A stretch of 23,562 nucleotides of DNA from Bolinopsis microptera (GCF_026151205.1 NC_087084.1:14867760-14891321), one strand, 5' to 3'. Positions 9,646 to 18,630 are shown, counted from the stretch's first letter. Notes: a model not told the origin generated them from the sequence alone. Program-made: numbers and translations.

Positions 9646-9692
9646 CACACCACTGCTGCAGAGGAACAGAGGATTAGTTTGTAATTAACTGG
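9646..9692 (-). repeat. Duplicated exon 2 splice acceptor region (decoy acceptor)
   Basis: The plus-strand sequence GCTGCAGAGGAACAGAGGAT here matches GCTGCGGAGGAACAGATGAT at the exon 2 boundary, and both continue into ATTAGTTTGTAATTAACT. On the minus strand the copy reads CTCTGTTCCTCTGCAG, a good pyrimidine tract plus AG, about 140 bp upstream of the real acceptor. The few bases after AG (CAGTGGTGTG) only faintly resemble the start of exon 2, so the copy holds the acceptor but not the exon. Confidence 0.75.
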
Positions 9693-9751
9693 TCACCATT
9701 TTACCTTCATACAGACATTGAACGCTGTAAGAAGATGACGATCAGACCTCG
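9693..9751. mobile_element. 59-bp insertion with 8-bp direct repeats (dispersed repeat, copy B)
   Basis: A 59-bp segment from TCACCATTTTACC to CAGACCTCG is flanked by TTAACTGG on both sides (9685-9692 and 9752-9759). The uninterrupted form TTAACTGGTTAATTGATTGA exists nearby at about 9625, which shows what the site looked like before insertion. The same segment occurs at 4889-4952. It has no clear terminal inverted repeats, so the class is unknown. The 8-bp duplication would suit a hAT-mobilised fragment, but that is inference. Confidence 0.6.
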
Positions 9752-9957
9752 TTAACTGGTTAATTGATTGAATAAATGGTTAAATGAAAATCAGCTAATT
9801 TACAAGTTAATTGATGCGTTAATTGATTTGATAATTTTCTAGGAAATGATTGAGAAGGGCTCGAACAGGACCACTATAAAATTAGAAATGCCTTGTTTGA
9901 AGCGTATTTAGGCTATTGTACATGATACGGAGTGGTTTGAGAAATTATTTGGAAACG

Positions 9958-10097
9958 TAGCCCCCCGGCCCCCCCTCCTCTCTTAGCCCCCCGGCCCCCC
10001 TCCTCCTCCCTTAGTCTCCCCGGCCCCCCTCCTCCTCCCTTAGCCCCCCGGCCCCCCTCCTCCTCCCTTAGTCCCCCCGGCCCCCTCCCCCCTTAGT
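9958..10097. repeat. C-rich minisatellite, about 30-bp unit
   Basis: About 4.5 copies of a unit made of CCCCCCGGCCCCCCTCCTCC followed by TCCCTTAGT, with length variation in the C runs. It is inside intron 1. The minus (sense) strand of the gene is therefore G-rich here and could form G-quadruplexes in the pre-mRNA, the opposite orientation to the large G-rich array at 11925-14360. Confidence 0.92.
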
Positions 10098-10226
10098 GTC
10101 TCTCAGATAACCAGCGATATCTTATTAAAACAGTTACATAACCCGCCCACAGTTGTAGTGACTTAAACAAAGCAGCTTATCTAATATTTGTTGTTGCTAA
10201 TGGTAGGGGGCTGCAGCTAATAGGGG

Positions 10227-10272
10227 ACACTAAACACTGTTACCATGGTAACACTAAACACTGCTACCATGG
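10227..10272. repeat. Two inverted copies of the 24-bp unit
   Basis: CACTAAACACTGTTACCATG and ACTAAACACTGCTACCATGG lie here in the opposite orientation to the array that begins about 85 bp further right. Because CCATGG is its own reverse complement, the two orientations meet cleanly. The pair and the array could fold on each other in single strands. Confidence 0.85.
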
Positions 10273-10355
10273 TCTATAAGTAGTGTAGAAGATAAGCAGA
10301 GAGCACTTATCAGGTGGAACACAGCTCACTGACTGACATACACTTATCAAATAGG

Positions 10356-11556
10356 TGGTAGCAGTGTTTAGTGTTACCATGGTAGCAGTGTTTAGTGTTA
10401 CCATGGTAGCAGTGTTTAGTGTTACCATGGTAGCAGTGTTTAGTGTTACCATGGTAGCAGTGTTTAGTGTTACCATGGTAGCAGTGTTTAGTGTTACCAT
10501 GGTAGCAGTGTTTAGTGTTACCATGGTAGCAGTGTTTAGTGTTACCATGGTAGCAGTGTTTAGTGTTACCATGGTAGCAGTGTTTAGTGTTACCATGGTA
10601 GCAGTGTTTAGTGTTACCATGGTAGCAGTGTTTAGTGTTACCATGGTAGCAGTGTTTAGTGTTACCATGGTAGCAGTGTTTAGTGTTACCATGGTAGCAG
10701 TGTTTAGTGTTACCATGGTAGCAGTGTTTAGTGTTACCATGGTAGCAGTGTTTAGTGTTACCATGGTAGCAGTGTTTAGTGTTACCATGGTAGCAGTGTT
10801 TAGTGTTACCATGGTAGCAGTGTTTAGTGTTACCATGGTAGCAGTGTTTAGTGTTACCATGGTAGCAGTGTTTAGTGTTACCATGGTAGCAGTGTTTAGT
10901 GTTACCATGGTAGCAGTGTTTAGTGTTACCATGGTAGCAGTGTTTAGTGTTACCATGGTAGCAGTGTTTAGTGTTACCATGGTAGCAGTGTTTAGTGTTA
11001 CCATGGTAGCAGTGTTTAGTGTTACCATGGTAGCAGTGTTTAGTGTTACCATGGTAGCAGTGTTTAGTGTTACCATGGTAGCAGTGTTTAGTGTTACCAT
11101 GGTAGCAGTGTTTAGTGTTACCATGGTAGCAGTGTTTAGTGTTACCATGGTAGCAGTGTTTAGTGTTACCATGGTAGCAGTGTTTAGTGTTACCATGGTA
11201 GCAGTGTTTAGTGTTACCATGGTAGCAGTGTTTAGTGTTACCATGGTAGCAGTGTTTAGTGTTACCATGGTAGCAGTGTTTAGTGTTACCATGGTAGCAG
11301 TGTTTAGTGTTACCATGGTAGCAGTGTTTAGTGTTACCATGGTAGCAGTGTTTAGTGTTACCATGGTAGCAGTGTTTAGTGTTACCATGGTAGCAGTGTT
11401 TAGTGTTACCATGGTAGCAGTGTTTAGTGTTACCATGGTAGCAGTGTTTAGTGTTACCATGGTAGCAGTGTTTAGTGTTACCATGGTAGCAGTGTTTAGT
11501 GTTACCATGGTAGCAGTGTTTAGTGTTACCATGGTAACAGTGTTTAGTGTTACCAT
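10356..11556. repeat. 24-bp satellite, about 50 near-identical copies
   Basis: The unit is GTAGCAGTGTTTAGTGTTAC followed by CATG, repeated about 50 times with almost no change until the last copy, where GGTAGC becomes GGTAAC. Each unit carries GTTACCATGGTAGC, a near-palindrome. Since 24 is a multiple of three and the unit has no stop in several frames, open frames of more than 400 codons exist on both strands (MVAVFSVT repeats on plus; MVTLNTAT and CYHGNTKH repeats on minus). The array lies in an intron and has no codon-level variation of the kind selection would leave, so I treat it as non-coding. Confidence 0.97.
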
Positions 11557-11711
11557 TGACAGATCCCTCCATTGAATGTTCTCTAAGTGCTTTATGCTCA
11601 TAAGCACTGATAAATATTACGATATAAGTAGTATTGATAAGTAAGGAAAGATCTCGATATTGTAACACAGCCTGACTTGCACACCAATGCAAGGAGTATT
11701 GGTTTTACTAG

Positions 11712-11760
11712 TGGCTAGAGGCTGTTCAGAGACAATAGGGTTTAGAACAGCCTCTAGCCA
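11712..11760. repeat. Perfect 16-bp inverted repeat, 17-nt loop
   Basis: TGGCTAGAGGCTGTTC (11712-11727) pairs exactly with GAACAGCCTCTAGCCA (11745-11760). A (GA)n run of about 17 bp follows immediately (11761-11777). No target duplication is evident, so it may be a MITE remnant or simply a hairpin-forming sequence in intron 1. Confidence 0.85.
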
Positions 11761-11924
11761 GAGAGAGAGAGAGAGAGGTAGACACTGTGTGTGAGCTGAG
11801 TACTTTAATCAACTACCTACCTTGGGTAGCACTAGTAAATTAGCTACTGTTTAACTATCTGGTTCTAGAACCAGTACCAGTACCAGTACCAACATTGAAT
11901 TACATTAAAATCCTGTAGAATGTT

Positions 11925-14360
11925 AGAGGGTAGAAGTTCGGATCGGAGGTGGAGATTGTAATGAAGCTATCAAGTTACAAGGGGGGTAGTGGGAGGGGGG
12001 GGGGCGAGGAGGGTAGATTGGAGAAGTTCGGATCGGAGGTGGAGATTGTAATGAAGCTATCAAGTTACAAGGGGGGTAGTGGGAGGGGGGGGGGGGGGCG
12101 AGGAGGGTAGATTGGAGAAGTTCGGATCGGAGGTGGAGATTGTAATGAAGCTATCAAGTTACAAGGGGGGTAGTGGGAGGGGGGGGGGGGGCGAGGAGGG
12201 TAGATTGGAGAAGTTCGGATCGGAGGTGGAGATTGTAATGAAGCTATCAAGTTACAAGGGGGGTAGTGGGAGGGGGGGGGGGCGAGGAGGGTAGATTGGA
12301 GAAGTTCGGATCGGAGGTGGAGATTGTAATGAAGCTATCAAGTTACAAGGGGGGTAGTGGGAGGGGGGGGGGGGCGAGGAGGGTAGATTGGAGAAGTTCG
12401 GATCGGAGGTGGAGATTGTAATGAAGCTATCAAGTTACAAGGGGGGTAGTGGGAGGGGGGGGGGGGCGAGGAGGGTAGATTGGAGAAGTTCGGATCGGAG
12501 GTGGAGATTGTAATGAAGCTATCAAGTTACAAGGGGGGTAGTGGGAGGGGGGGGGGGCGAGGAGGGTAGATTGGAGAAGTTCGGATCGGAGGTGGAGATT
12601 GTAATGAAGCTATCAAGTTACAAGGGGGGTAGTGGGAGGGGGGGGGGGCGAGGAGGGTAGATTGGAGAAGTTCGGATCGGAGGTGGAGATTGTAATGAAG
12701 CTATCAAGTTACAAGGGGGGTAGTGGGAGGGGGGGGGGGCGAGGAGGGTAGATTGGAGAAGTTCGGATCGGAGGTGGAGATTGTAATGAAGCTATCAAGT
12801 TACAAGGGGGGTAGTGGGAGGGGGGGGGGCGAGGAGGGTAGATTGGAGAAGTTCGGATCGGAGGTGGAGATTGTAATGAAGCTATCAAGTTACAAGGGGG
12901 GTAGTGGGAGGGGGGGGGGGGCGAGGAGGGTAGATTGGAGAAGTTCGGATCGGAGGTGGAGATTGTAATGAAGCTATCAAGTTACAAGGGGGGTAGTGGG
13001 AGGGGGGGGGGCGAGGAGGGTAGATTGGAGAAGTTCGGATCGGAGGTGGAGATTGTAATGAAGCTATCAAGTTACAAGGGGGGTAGTGGGAGGGGGGGGG
13101 GGCGAGGAGGGTAGATTGGAGAAGTTCGGATCGGAGGTGGAGATTGTAATGAAGCTATCAAGTTACAAGGGGGGTAGTGGGAGGGGGGGAGGCGAGGAGG
13201 GTAGATTGGAGAAGTTCGGATCGGAGGTGGAGATTGTAATGAAGCTATCAAGTTACAAGGGGGGTAGTGGGAGGGGGGGGGGGGCGAGGAGGGTAGATTG
13301 GAGAAGTTCGGATCGGAGGTGGAGATTGTAATGAAGCTATCAAGTTACAAGGGGGGTAGTGGGAGGGGGGGGGGGCGAGGAGGGTAGATTGGAGAAGTTC
13401 GGATCGGAGGTGGAGATTGTAATGAAGCTATCAAGTTACAAGGGGGGTAGTGGGAGGGGGGGGGGGCGAGGAGGGTAGATTGGAGAAGTTCGGATCGGAG
13501 GTGGAGATTGTAATGAAGCTATCAAGTTACAAGGGGGGTAGTGGGAGGGGGGGGAGGCGAGGAGGGTAGATTGGAGAAGTTCGGATCGGAGGTGGAGATT
13601 GTAATGAAGCTATCTAGTTACAAGGGGGGTAGTGGGAGGGGGGGGGGGCGAGGAGGGTAGATTGGAGAAGTTCGGATCGGAGGTGGAGATTGTAATGAAG
13701 CTATCAAGTTACAAGGGGGGTAGTGGGAGGGGGGGGGGGGAGGCGAGGAGGGTAGATTGGAGAAGTTCGGATCGGAGGTGGAGATTGTAATGAAGCTATC
13801 AAGTTACAAGGGGGGTAGTGGGAGGGGGGGGGGGGCGAGGAGGGTAGATTGGAGAAGTTCGGATCGGAGGTGGAGATTGTAATGAAGCTATCAAGTTACA
13901 AGGGGGGTAGTGGGAGGGGGGGGGGGCGAGGAGGGTAGATTGGAGAAGTTCGGATCGGAGGTGGAGATTGTAATGAAGCTATCAAGTTACAAGGGGGGTA
14001 GTGGGAGGGGGGGGGGGGCGAGGAGGGTAGATTGGAGAAGTTCGGATCGGAGGTGGAGATTGTAATGAAGCTATCAAGTTACAAGGGGGGTAGTGGGAGG
14101 GGGGGGGGGCGAGGAGGGTAGATTGGAGAAGTTCGGATCAGAGGTGGAGATTGTAATGAAGCTATCAAGTTACAAGGGGGGTAGTGGGAGGGGGGGGGGG
14201 CGAGGAGGGTAGATTGGAGAAGTTCGGATCGGAGGTGGAGATTGTAATGAAGCTATCAAGTTACAAGGGGGGTAGTGGGAGGGGGGGGAGGCGAGGAGGG
14301 TAGATTGGAGAAGTTCGGATCGGAGGTGGAGATTGTAATGAAGCTATCAAGTTACAAGGG
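11925..14360. repeat. G-rich minisatellite, about 91-bp unit, 27 copies
   Basis: GAAGTTCGGATCGGAGGTGG occurs 27 times (with an A in one copy) at spacings of about 89-94 bp. Each unit continues AGATTGTAATGAAGCTATCA, AGTTACAAGGGGGGTAGTGG, then a run of 8-14 G, then CGAGGAGGGTAGATTG. Nearly all length variation is in the G run; a few copies interrupt it with A (for example about 13189, 13556, 13741, 14289). The G blocks fit the G-quadruplex pattern. The array is in intron 1 with G on the template strand of the minus-strand gene. Confidence 0.96.
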
Positions 14361-15125
14361 GTTTGATAGGCTACCGATGGGGATGGGAGCCGCATTTTCT
14401 CTTAAATATCTCTTAAATATCTGGATATTAGTATGGTATATATATATATATATATTCTCTTTGTAAAAACTTAAACATCTCTTTAGATAACACTGTGTTT
14501 TCTTTACGAAATATTAGATATATCGTCAGATAAGTATCTTGATAAGTTGAACTAAAAAAGGAGATTACATCATACCCTCCCACCAGCACCCAAACCTAAC
14601 AAATAATCTCACCTCAACATCATTGTTACACAACATATTACATTTTACAATTACACGTGTAGATTAGTGCAGACCTCAACATTCAGTTAAAAAGAATATA
14701 TGTGATATTTCCAACAGTAATATGAAGCAGTTACATCTCAATATTCGGTTAAAAAGAGAATATAGATAAGAAATAAATATTACTTTCAACACTACTATAT
14801 AATAACAAATAATTCGAGGTTCTCATGATGTAGTTTTACGAAGATTTCAAGCCTTACGTTGTGTGTTTCCCTTCGTGTCCAAAAGCATTATAGAATATAG
14901 ATAATATCTCAAACTCCAAAGCTTACATTTCACAAACACATCTACATTCTACATGTTAGCAGCAGTAATGGGGGAGTGTTGTGTACACTGCTATTCATCT
15001 CGCTACTTAACTTCACGATACATGAAATCAATGAATGAAATCAATGAATGAATGAAATACGTGCATGACATGGCTCGTTGACGTTACAATCAACGACGCA
15101 CGCCGTGGCTGTTTAAAGTTTAGTA
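14361..15125. other. AT-rich intronic sequence, nothing recognised
   Basis: It contains a (TA)n run near 14436-14455 and tandem GAATGAAATCAAT-type words near 15028-15056. No exon-like segment bounded by splice sites or resembling a known protein was found on either strand. Confidence 0.5.
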
Positions 15126-15130
15126 TTGAA

Positions 15131-15131
15131 G

Positions 15132-15172
<41 letters not shown>

Positions 15173-15176
15173 TCTT
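15131..15176. repeat. (CT)n microsatellite
   Basis: A CT run of about 45 bp with one internal interruption (CTCTATCTCT). The two open frames that cross it (about 15065-15368) are explained by the dinucleotide repeat and show no family features. Confidence 0.95.
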
Positions 15177-16094
15177 TCTGTATTGAAGCACTGGTGTTAT
15201 GTTTTTGTCATGGAACTGGAGCCTGCTTGTTCCAGAAGAAGTGGTCCCAGTAAGTTAGTAAACTGGGAATTATCAGCAAGATCAAAGTTGTTTTTTGGGT
15301 GTCCTGAGTCGATTACATTTTACAGCAAAACCCCGAATAACCGGAGCCATTTCCTTCCCCCCAAATAAGGGTGTCAACCGTTGGTGGGGCCGGGGGGGGG
15401 GAGGGGGGCCTGTTATAGTACTGGTAGTTTTCCGTCCGGACGTCCGGTTGTTACGGTAAGATTAAACGAGGGAGGGAGAATGATGCCTGCTCTTCCTTTA
15501 TATATACTGGTGGCTCTTCCTTTACAACAACAAGATACAAGGCTAGGTCACTCCCGGTGTTAGGATGGACTGAGGTACTTATCTCCTATTCAGTTATCCT
15601 AAGCTACTCTGTGCCGAGGCACTTTACTAGTATAAGTTAGCTGTAGGGAGCTCTTCCTTTATCGATTGTAAAATAAAGGGTGGCTTGTCAGTGAAGATAC
15701 GCAAAACAAGACTTCGCAAAGTTATTATTATATTGTATAATATATATACTGGTGTGCTATTGTAAAACCTCAATCTATGAGAAGTTTGTTATCTAAACGG
15801 ATGTAAATGTAAGCTACACATCACCTTTACACTCAAATGTGTAATCTGGCGGATTCGTGTAGTGTTATTGAGTCTCATGATTTGATGTTTCTTTCATTCA
15901 AATTTCTGATTGATCCTGAATAGACTCGGTGAAGACAGATTCTAATGGAAATAAATAGCTGAATAACGTATCGACATTTCTACGTCAAACTCATATTCAT
16001 ATTCATTGTTATACAGTAGTGTTGAATATGTACTAAGGTACTACACTACACGTGATACAACAAATCACCTGGTCATCACGATACCATCAACCAT
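15177..16094. other. Intronic sequence with a G-rich patch, no exon seen
   Basis: It includes a G-rich block around 15389-15411 and a segment at about 15856-15884 similar to one at 20633-20661. I found no coding exon. By the intron phase argument it lies within intron 1. Confidence 0.45.
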
Positions 16095-16211
16095 CAGGTA
16101 ACCAGGTAATCAGGTAACCAGGTAACCAGGTAATCAGGTAACCAGGGTAACCAGGTAACCAGGTAACCAGGGTAACCAGGTAACCAGGTAACCAAGTAAC
16201 CTAGTAACCAG
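16095..16211. repeat. 8-bp array (AGGTAACC)n
   Basis: About 14 copies of an 8-9 bp unit, CAGGTAAC with GGTAATCA and GGGTAACC variants, fade into AAGTAACCTAGTAACCAG. The unit contains GGTAACC, a palindrome, and shares the GTAAC word with the 15-bp, 17-bp and 24-bp arrays elsewhere in the window. Confidence 0.93.
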
Positions 16212-16751
16212 ATATTCACATTCCTCGATAGTTGGGCTCATGAAATGAGCCCTACCAGAAATTATTTTAACACTACTATATAAATAAATTAATTTAGTGT
16301 TGTTCGGGCGACTCAAGATAGAGCTTTACGCTTTATCCCGAACCATTTATATAGATGAAGCTTTCCATAAAATTTTGGGTGGATATGCTCCGAAAATGAT
16401 ATTTCCTTGGGTTTGAGCAGGGGTTAAAGATAACCGCTAGAAAATAATTAATATGGATGTATAAATCTTGTGGTAGTGTGTGGATAAGATTTTAAATGAT
16501 AGCTTTTACCAAAAATAAATATTTTCAATGTTCGGTAGGGTGGCAAATGGGTAGCTTCATTTTCGAAATAAGTTTTTCATTAAATTGAATTTTTTAATAA
16601 TTTACAGTTTTTGTTTCAAACCAGAAGTTAGCTTATCAGTATTCGACTTGAATCCATACCCGCGCTGCAATCCTTAAATTAATCATCAATTAAACCACAA
16701 TTACCACTCAATTAAACCACAATTACTTCTCAATTAACACAATCAACTCAC
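16212..16751. other. Remainder of intron 1 up to exon 1
   Basis: AT-rich single-copy DNA. Three similar blocks of CAATTAAACCACAATTA lie at about 16687-16735, close to the exon 1 donor. No other feature is seen. Confidence 0.45.
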
Positions 16752-16869
16752 CAATAAAGAGGATGACAATGGCAATGATGTAGACGATTGCCATGACAAC
16801 GTAATAATAACCTCCCATCCCATACTCCCAGCTGCAATCGGTCAGACTACTGCTGTTTCCGTCTGTCAT
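16752..16869 (-). CDS. SLC24A-like: K+-dependent Na+/Ca2+ exchanger (NCKX), N-terminal exon
   Basis: A 118-nt minus-strand exon runs from ATG at 16869 to the donor G|GTGAGT. It reads MTDGNSSSLTDCSWEYGMGG, then YYYVVMAIVYIIAIVILFI plus the first base of an alanine codon. Residues 1-20 are polar with an N-glycosylation sequon (NSS) and a cysteine; residues 21-39 are a hydrophobic membrane segment. Joining to exon 2 gives [16 protein letters not shown], in the place where other family members have a tyrosine-rich helix ending [14 protein letters not shown]. Alone, the exon could be mistaken for the start of a GPCR; the phase match decides it. The N-terminus is much shorter than in vertebrate NCKX proteins, so an upstream coding exon spliced to the AG five bases before the ATG cannot be excluded. 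Confidence 0.82.
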
Positions 16870-16892
16870 CTTACCTGGGCAGATTGGGAAAA
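16870..16892 (-). promoter_or_regulatory. Acceptor-plus-donor junction before the exon 1 ATG
   Basis: On the minus strand the sequence is TTTTCCCAATCTGCCCAG, then GTAAG, then ATG. The first part is a reasonable 3' splice site with a pyrimidine tract. CAG|GTAAG is also a consensus 5' splice site. The pairing matches the form of recursive splice sites. It could equally be a 5' UTR intron acceptor or a spliced-leader trans-splicing acceptor, which often lies a few bases before the start codon. An in-frame TAA lies a few codons upstream within the AT-rich tract. Confidence 0.5.
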
Positions 16893-17448
16893 TTATTTAA
16901 TTATCTCAACATTTAGTATGAGAAATTCGTTAAAATTATTTGATTATGATGATCATGACGATGTTACACTCTGCATTTATTGGAATCCGGGTAAGCTTTA
17001 ATCAAACATTTTATATATCGAATATTTAAGACATTTACAATTGAATTTGAAGATGCCCGTTTTCATCATTTCTCTAACAAAACATCTTCAGAATACACAG
17101 CATATTGTTCATATTCTACAACTCGTAAAGCTATAACATATAATAAATGATAACGTATAAATCCTTGCTGACCGCAACTTGTATTTTGATAAAGCAAATT
17201 TTAGAATGTCAACCACAGAGCAATCAAAATTTTCTGTGCGACGTTATGAATTTTATTTATTCACTATTCAGCGCTGCAGGTTGCACAACGAATCATGCTT
17301 ATTCAGGATCTAAGTTCCAACAAAAATATGCAACTTAAACCTCGATACGACACTTGAAGTTGAACAAAAAAATAAATCACAAGAAATATGAATAACAACT
17401 ATTATATTGGGTGTTATAAAGATATTTCTATCCAGATAATGTGACGTA
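16893..17448. other. AT-rich sequence upstream of exon 1
   Basis: No TATA box, CpG-rich promoter or exon is clear. The 63-codon plus-strand frame at 17147-17338 has mixed composition, no recognisable motif and no splice context. I do not call it a gene. Confidence 0.45.
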
Positions 17449-17473
17449 CCCCCCCCCCCCCCCCCCCCCCCCC
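17449..17473. repeat. Poly-C tract, 25 C
   Basis: An uninterrupted run of 25 C after GTGACGTA. A second run of 23 C is at 17815-17837. Long homopolymers like this are often miscounted in assemblies, so the exact length is uncertain. Confidence 0.9.
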
Positions 17474-17642
17474 ATACTGTTTTTGAGTTAAATAACCGTC
17501 AAATTTGACAAATTAGTTTATAGATTTGACGCAGATTAAAACGGGACCTGGTACCGGAAGATGTTTTATCGGGATTACATAATCTCATTTCAACGGTTAA
17601 CTGACAACTGTGATATCGCAGGGCCGGGGGGGGGGTTTGATC

Positions 17643-17747
17643 GATAAAACCATCGCTTTTTGCTGCAAATACTTGCTAGATATGATAAAACCATCGCTAT
17701 TTGCTGCAAATACTTGCTAGATATGATAAAACCATCGCTATTTGCTG
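17643..17747. repeat. 41-bp tandem repeat, 2.6 copies
   Basis: GATAAAACCATCGCTATTTG followed by CTGCAAATACTTGCTAGATAT is repeated with starts at 17643, 17684 and 17725. The first copy has TTTTT instead of TATTT. A nine-to-ten G run lies just before it. Confidence 0.93.
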
Positions 17748-17814
17748 TTTGTTGGTCCTAGTTTGTTGGTCAACTGCTATCTCGAAATCAAGTTTCACAA
17801 AAAATCAGGGTGAA

Positions 17815-17837
17815 CCCCCCCCCCCCCCCCCCCCCCC
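17815..17837. repeat. Poly-C tract, 23 C
   Basis: The second homopolymer C run, after AGGGTGAA and before TTAATGGG. The text between the two C runs (17474-17814) carries the 41-bp repeat and no gene that I can see. Confidence 0.9.
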
Positions 17838-18336
17838 TTAATGGGTCGGATATAATATCTGGATCATTCTCATAACTTGTGCATTATAATATAAGTTGTT
17901 AGTAAAACCTAAGCTATAACATAACGGAAGAAAATTATTAAGTGAGTATTTAGATTTTACGTAAGTAAATATCATGGATTATATTACAATAAAACCACGA
18001 TATCGATGATTTAAGATTTCAAAATGATCGAGAATGTTTCATGGAATAGAGTAACCTCAAGTATGATAGTAGTTGGATGCAACGCTTTCGGGTTTCGGGA
18101 TATCGGAAATTCAAAAGTCAAAAGAGCAAAAATTTATGGTTTATTTATTCAATTTAATATTACATTAATATGTTAAAATAACACGCATGACAATGTTATT
18201 CCAAATCTATGAACATTGAAACTAGTTGATCTAAATCGGGAGAAAGTTTGGTGCCTCATAAATTGGTTTTATTGTAACGATAAAGGATTCATCATTCATT
18301 TTAACAATTCAAAAATATTTATAAGAACGCAAGTCA
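17838..18336. other. AT-rich spacer, nothing recognised
   Basis: AT-rich single-copy DNA with no exon, repeat array or element terminus that I can support. A 97-codon plus-strand frame starts here at 18216 but derives most of its length from the C-rich block at 18337-18430. Confidence 0.45.
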
Positions 18337-18430
18337 ACCCCTCGTCCCCCTCCCTCAGTCCCCCTCTAACCCCTCCTCGCCCCCTCCCACAGCCCCTCCT
18401 CGCCCCTCGCCCCCTTCACAGCCCCTCACT
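18337..18430. repeat. C-rich degenerate minisatellite
   Basis: Irregular repeats of CCCCTCCTCGCCCC and CCCTCCCACAGCCCC-like words. The proline-rich open frame crossing it comes from the base composition. It lies about 170 bp left of the possible TATA box at 18598. Confidence 0.8.
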
Positions 18431-18597
18431 ATACCACCAGAAACAAGAAAGCAGTCGACTAGTCTCAAAAGTTCGCGAATCATTAGATATAATACATAAT
18501 TTAATGTAATATCCATCATACTGCTGAATGCTCTCCGCCGATAACTCCCGATCTAATATCACAAGCACAAGTATTGCTCTCCTTGCCGGGAAGCTGG

Positions 18598-18630
18598 TAT
18601 AAATAGAACTGGCAAGTTTTCAACCGTCTC
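18598..18630 (+). promoter_or_regulatory. Possible TATA-box core promoter
   Basis: TATAAATAG at 18598-18606 sits in a GC-richer setting (CCGGGAAGCTGG before it). About 24-30 bases downstream is TTTTCAACCG, which could hold an initiator. It is followed by a plausible first exon and intron. TATA-like words are common in AT-rich DNA, so this is a weak call resting on the combination. Confidence 0.3.

Larger units (their letters stand above)
9517..16751 (-). other. Intron 1 of the exchanger gene (about 7.2 kb, repeat-filled)
   Basis: Exon 1 ends with G and exon 2 opens with CT; both are phase 1 and join to a GCT alanine codon, giving [16 protein letters not shown]. That continuity is the evidence that this whole stretch is one intron. 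The donor is G|GTGAGT at 16751 and the acceptor CTCCGCAG at 9517. More than half the intron is tandem repeat: a 19-bp array, a C-rich array, a 24-bp array, a G-rich array and simple repeats, each listed separately. Confidence 0.85.

Noticed and set aside
10264-11692. Open frames of more than 400 codons on both strands over the 24-bp array
   Set aside because: A stop-free unit whose length is a multiple of three stays open in several frames at once. There is no codon-position pattern in the variants and the array is inside an intron.
12065-14466. Short Gly-rich and Pro-rich frames in the G-rich array
   Set aside because: They repeat with the 91-bp unit and shift with every change in G-run length, so no frame is kept.
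15319-15350. Possible pogo/Tc1 terminus (TACAGCAAAACCCCGAATAA)
   Set aside because: It resembles such termini, but no second inverted end or TA-flanked partner is found nearby.
16752-16869. First exon of a rhodopsin-like GPCR (NSS sequon, helix ending FIG)
   Set aside because: The last G joins CT of the exon at 9516 to make alanine, giving the NCKX run [16 protein letters not shown] in phase. The GPCR reading depended on an assumed next residue.
17147-17338. 63-codon plus-strand frame upstream of exon 1
   Set aside because: No motif, no splice or promoter context, and a length expected by chance in this much sequence.
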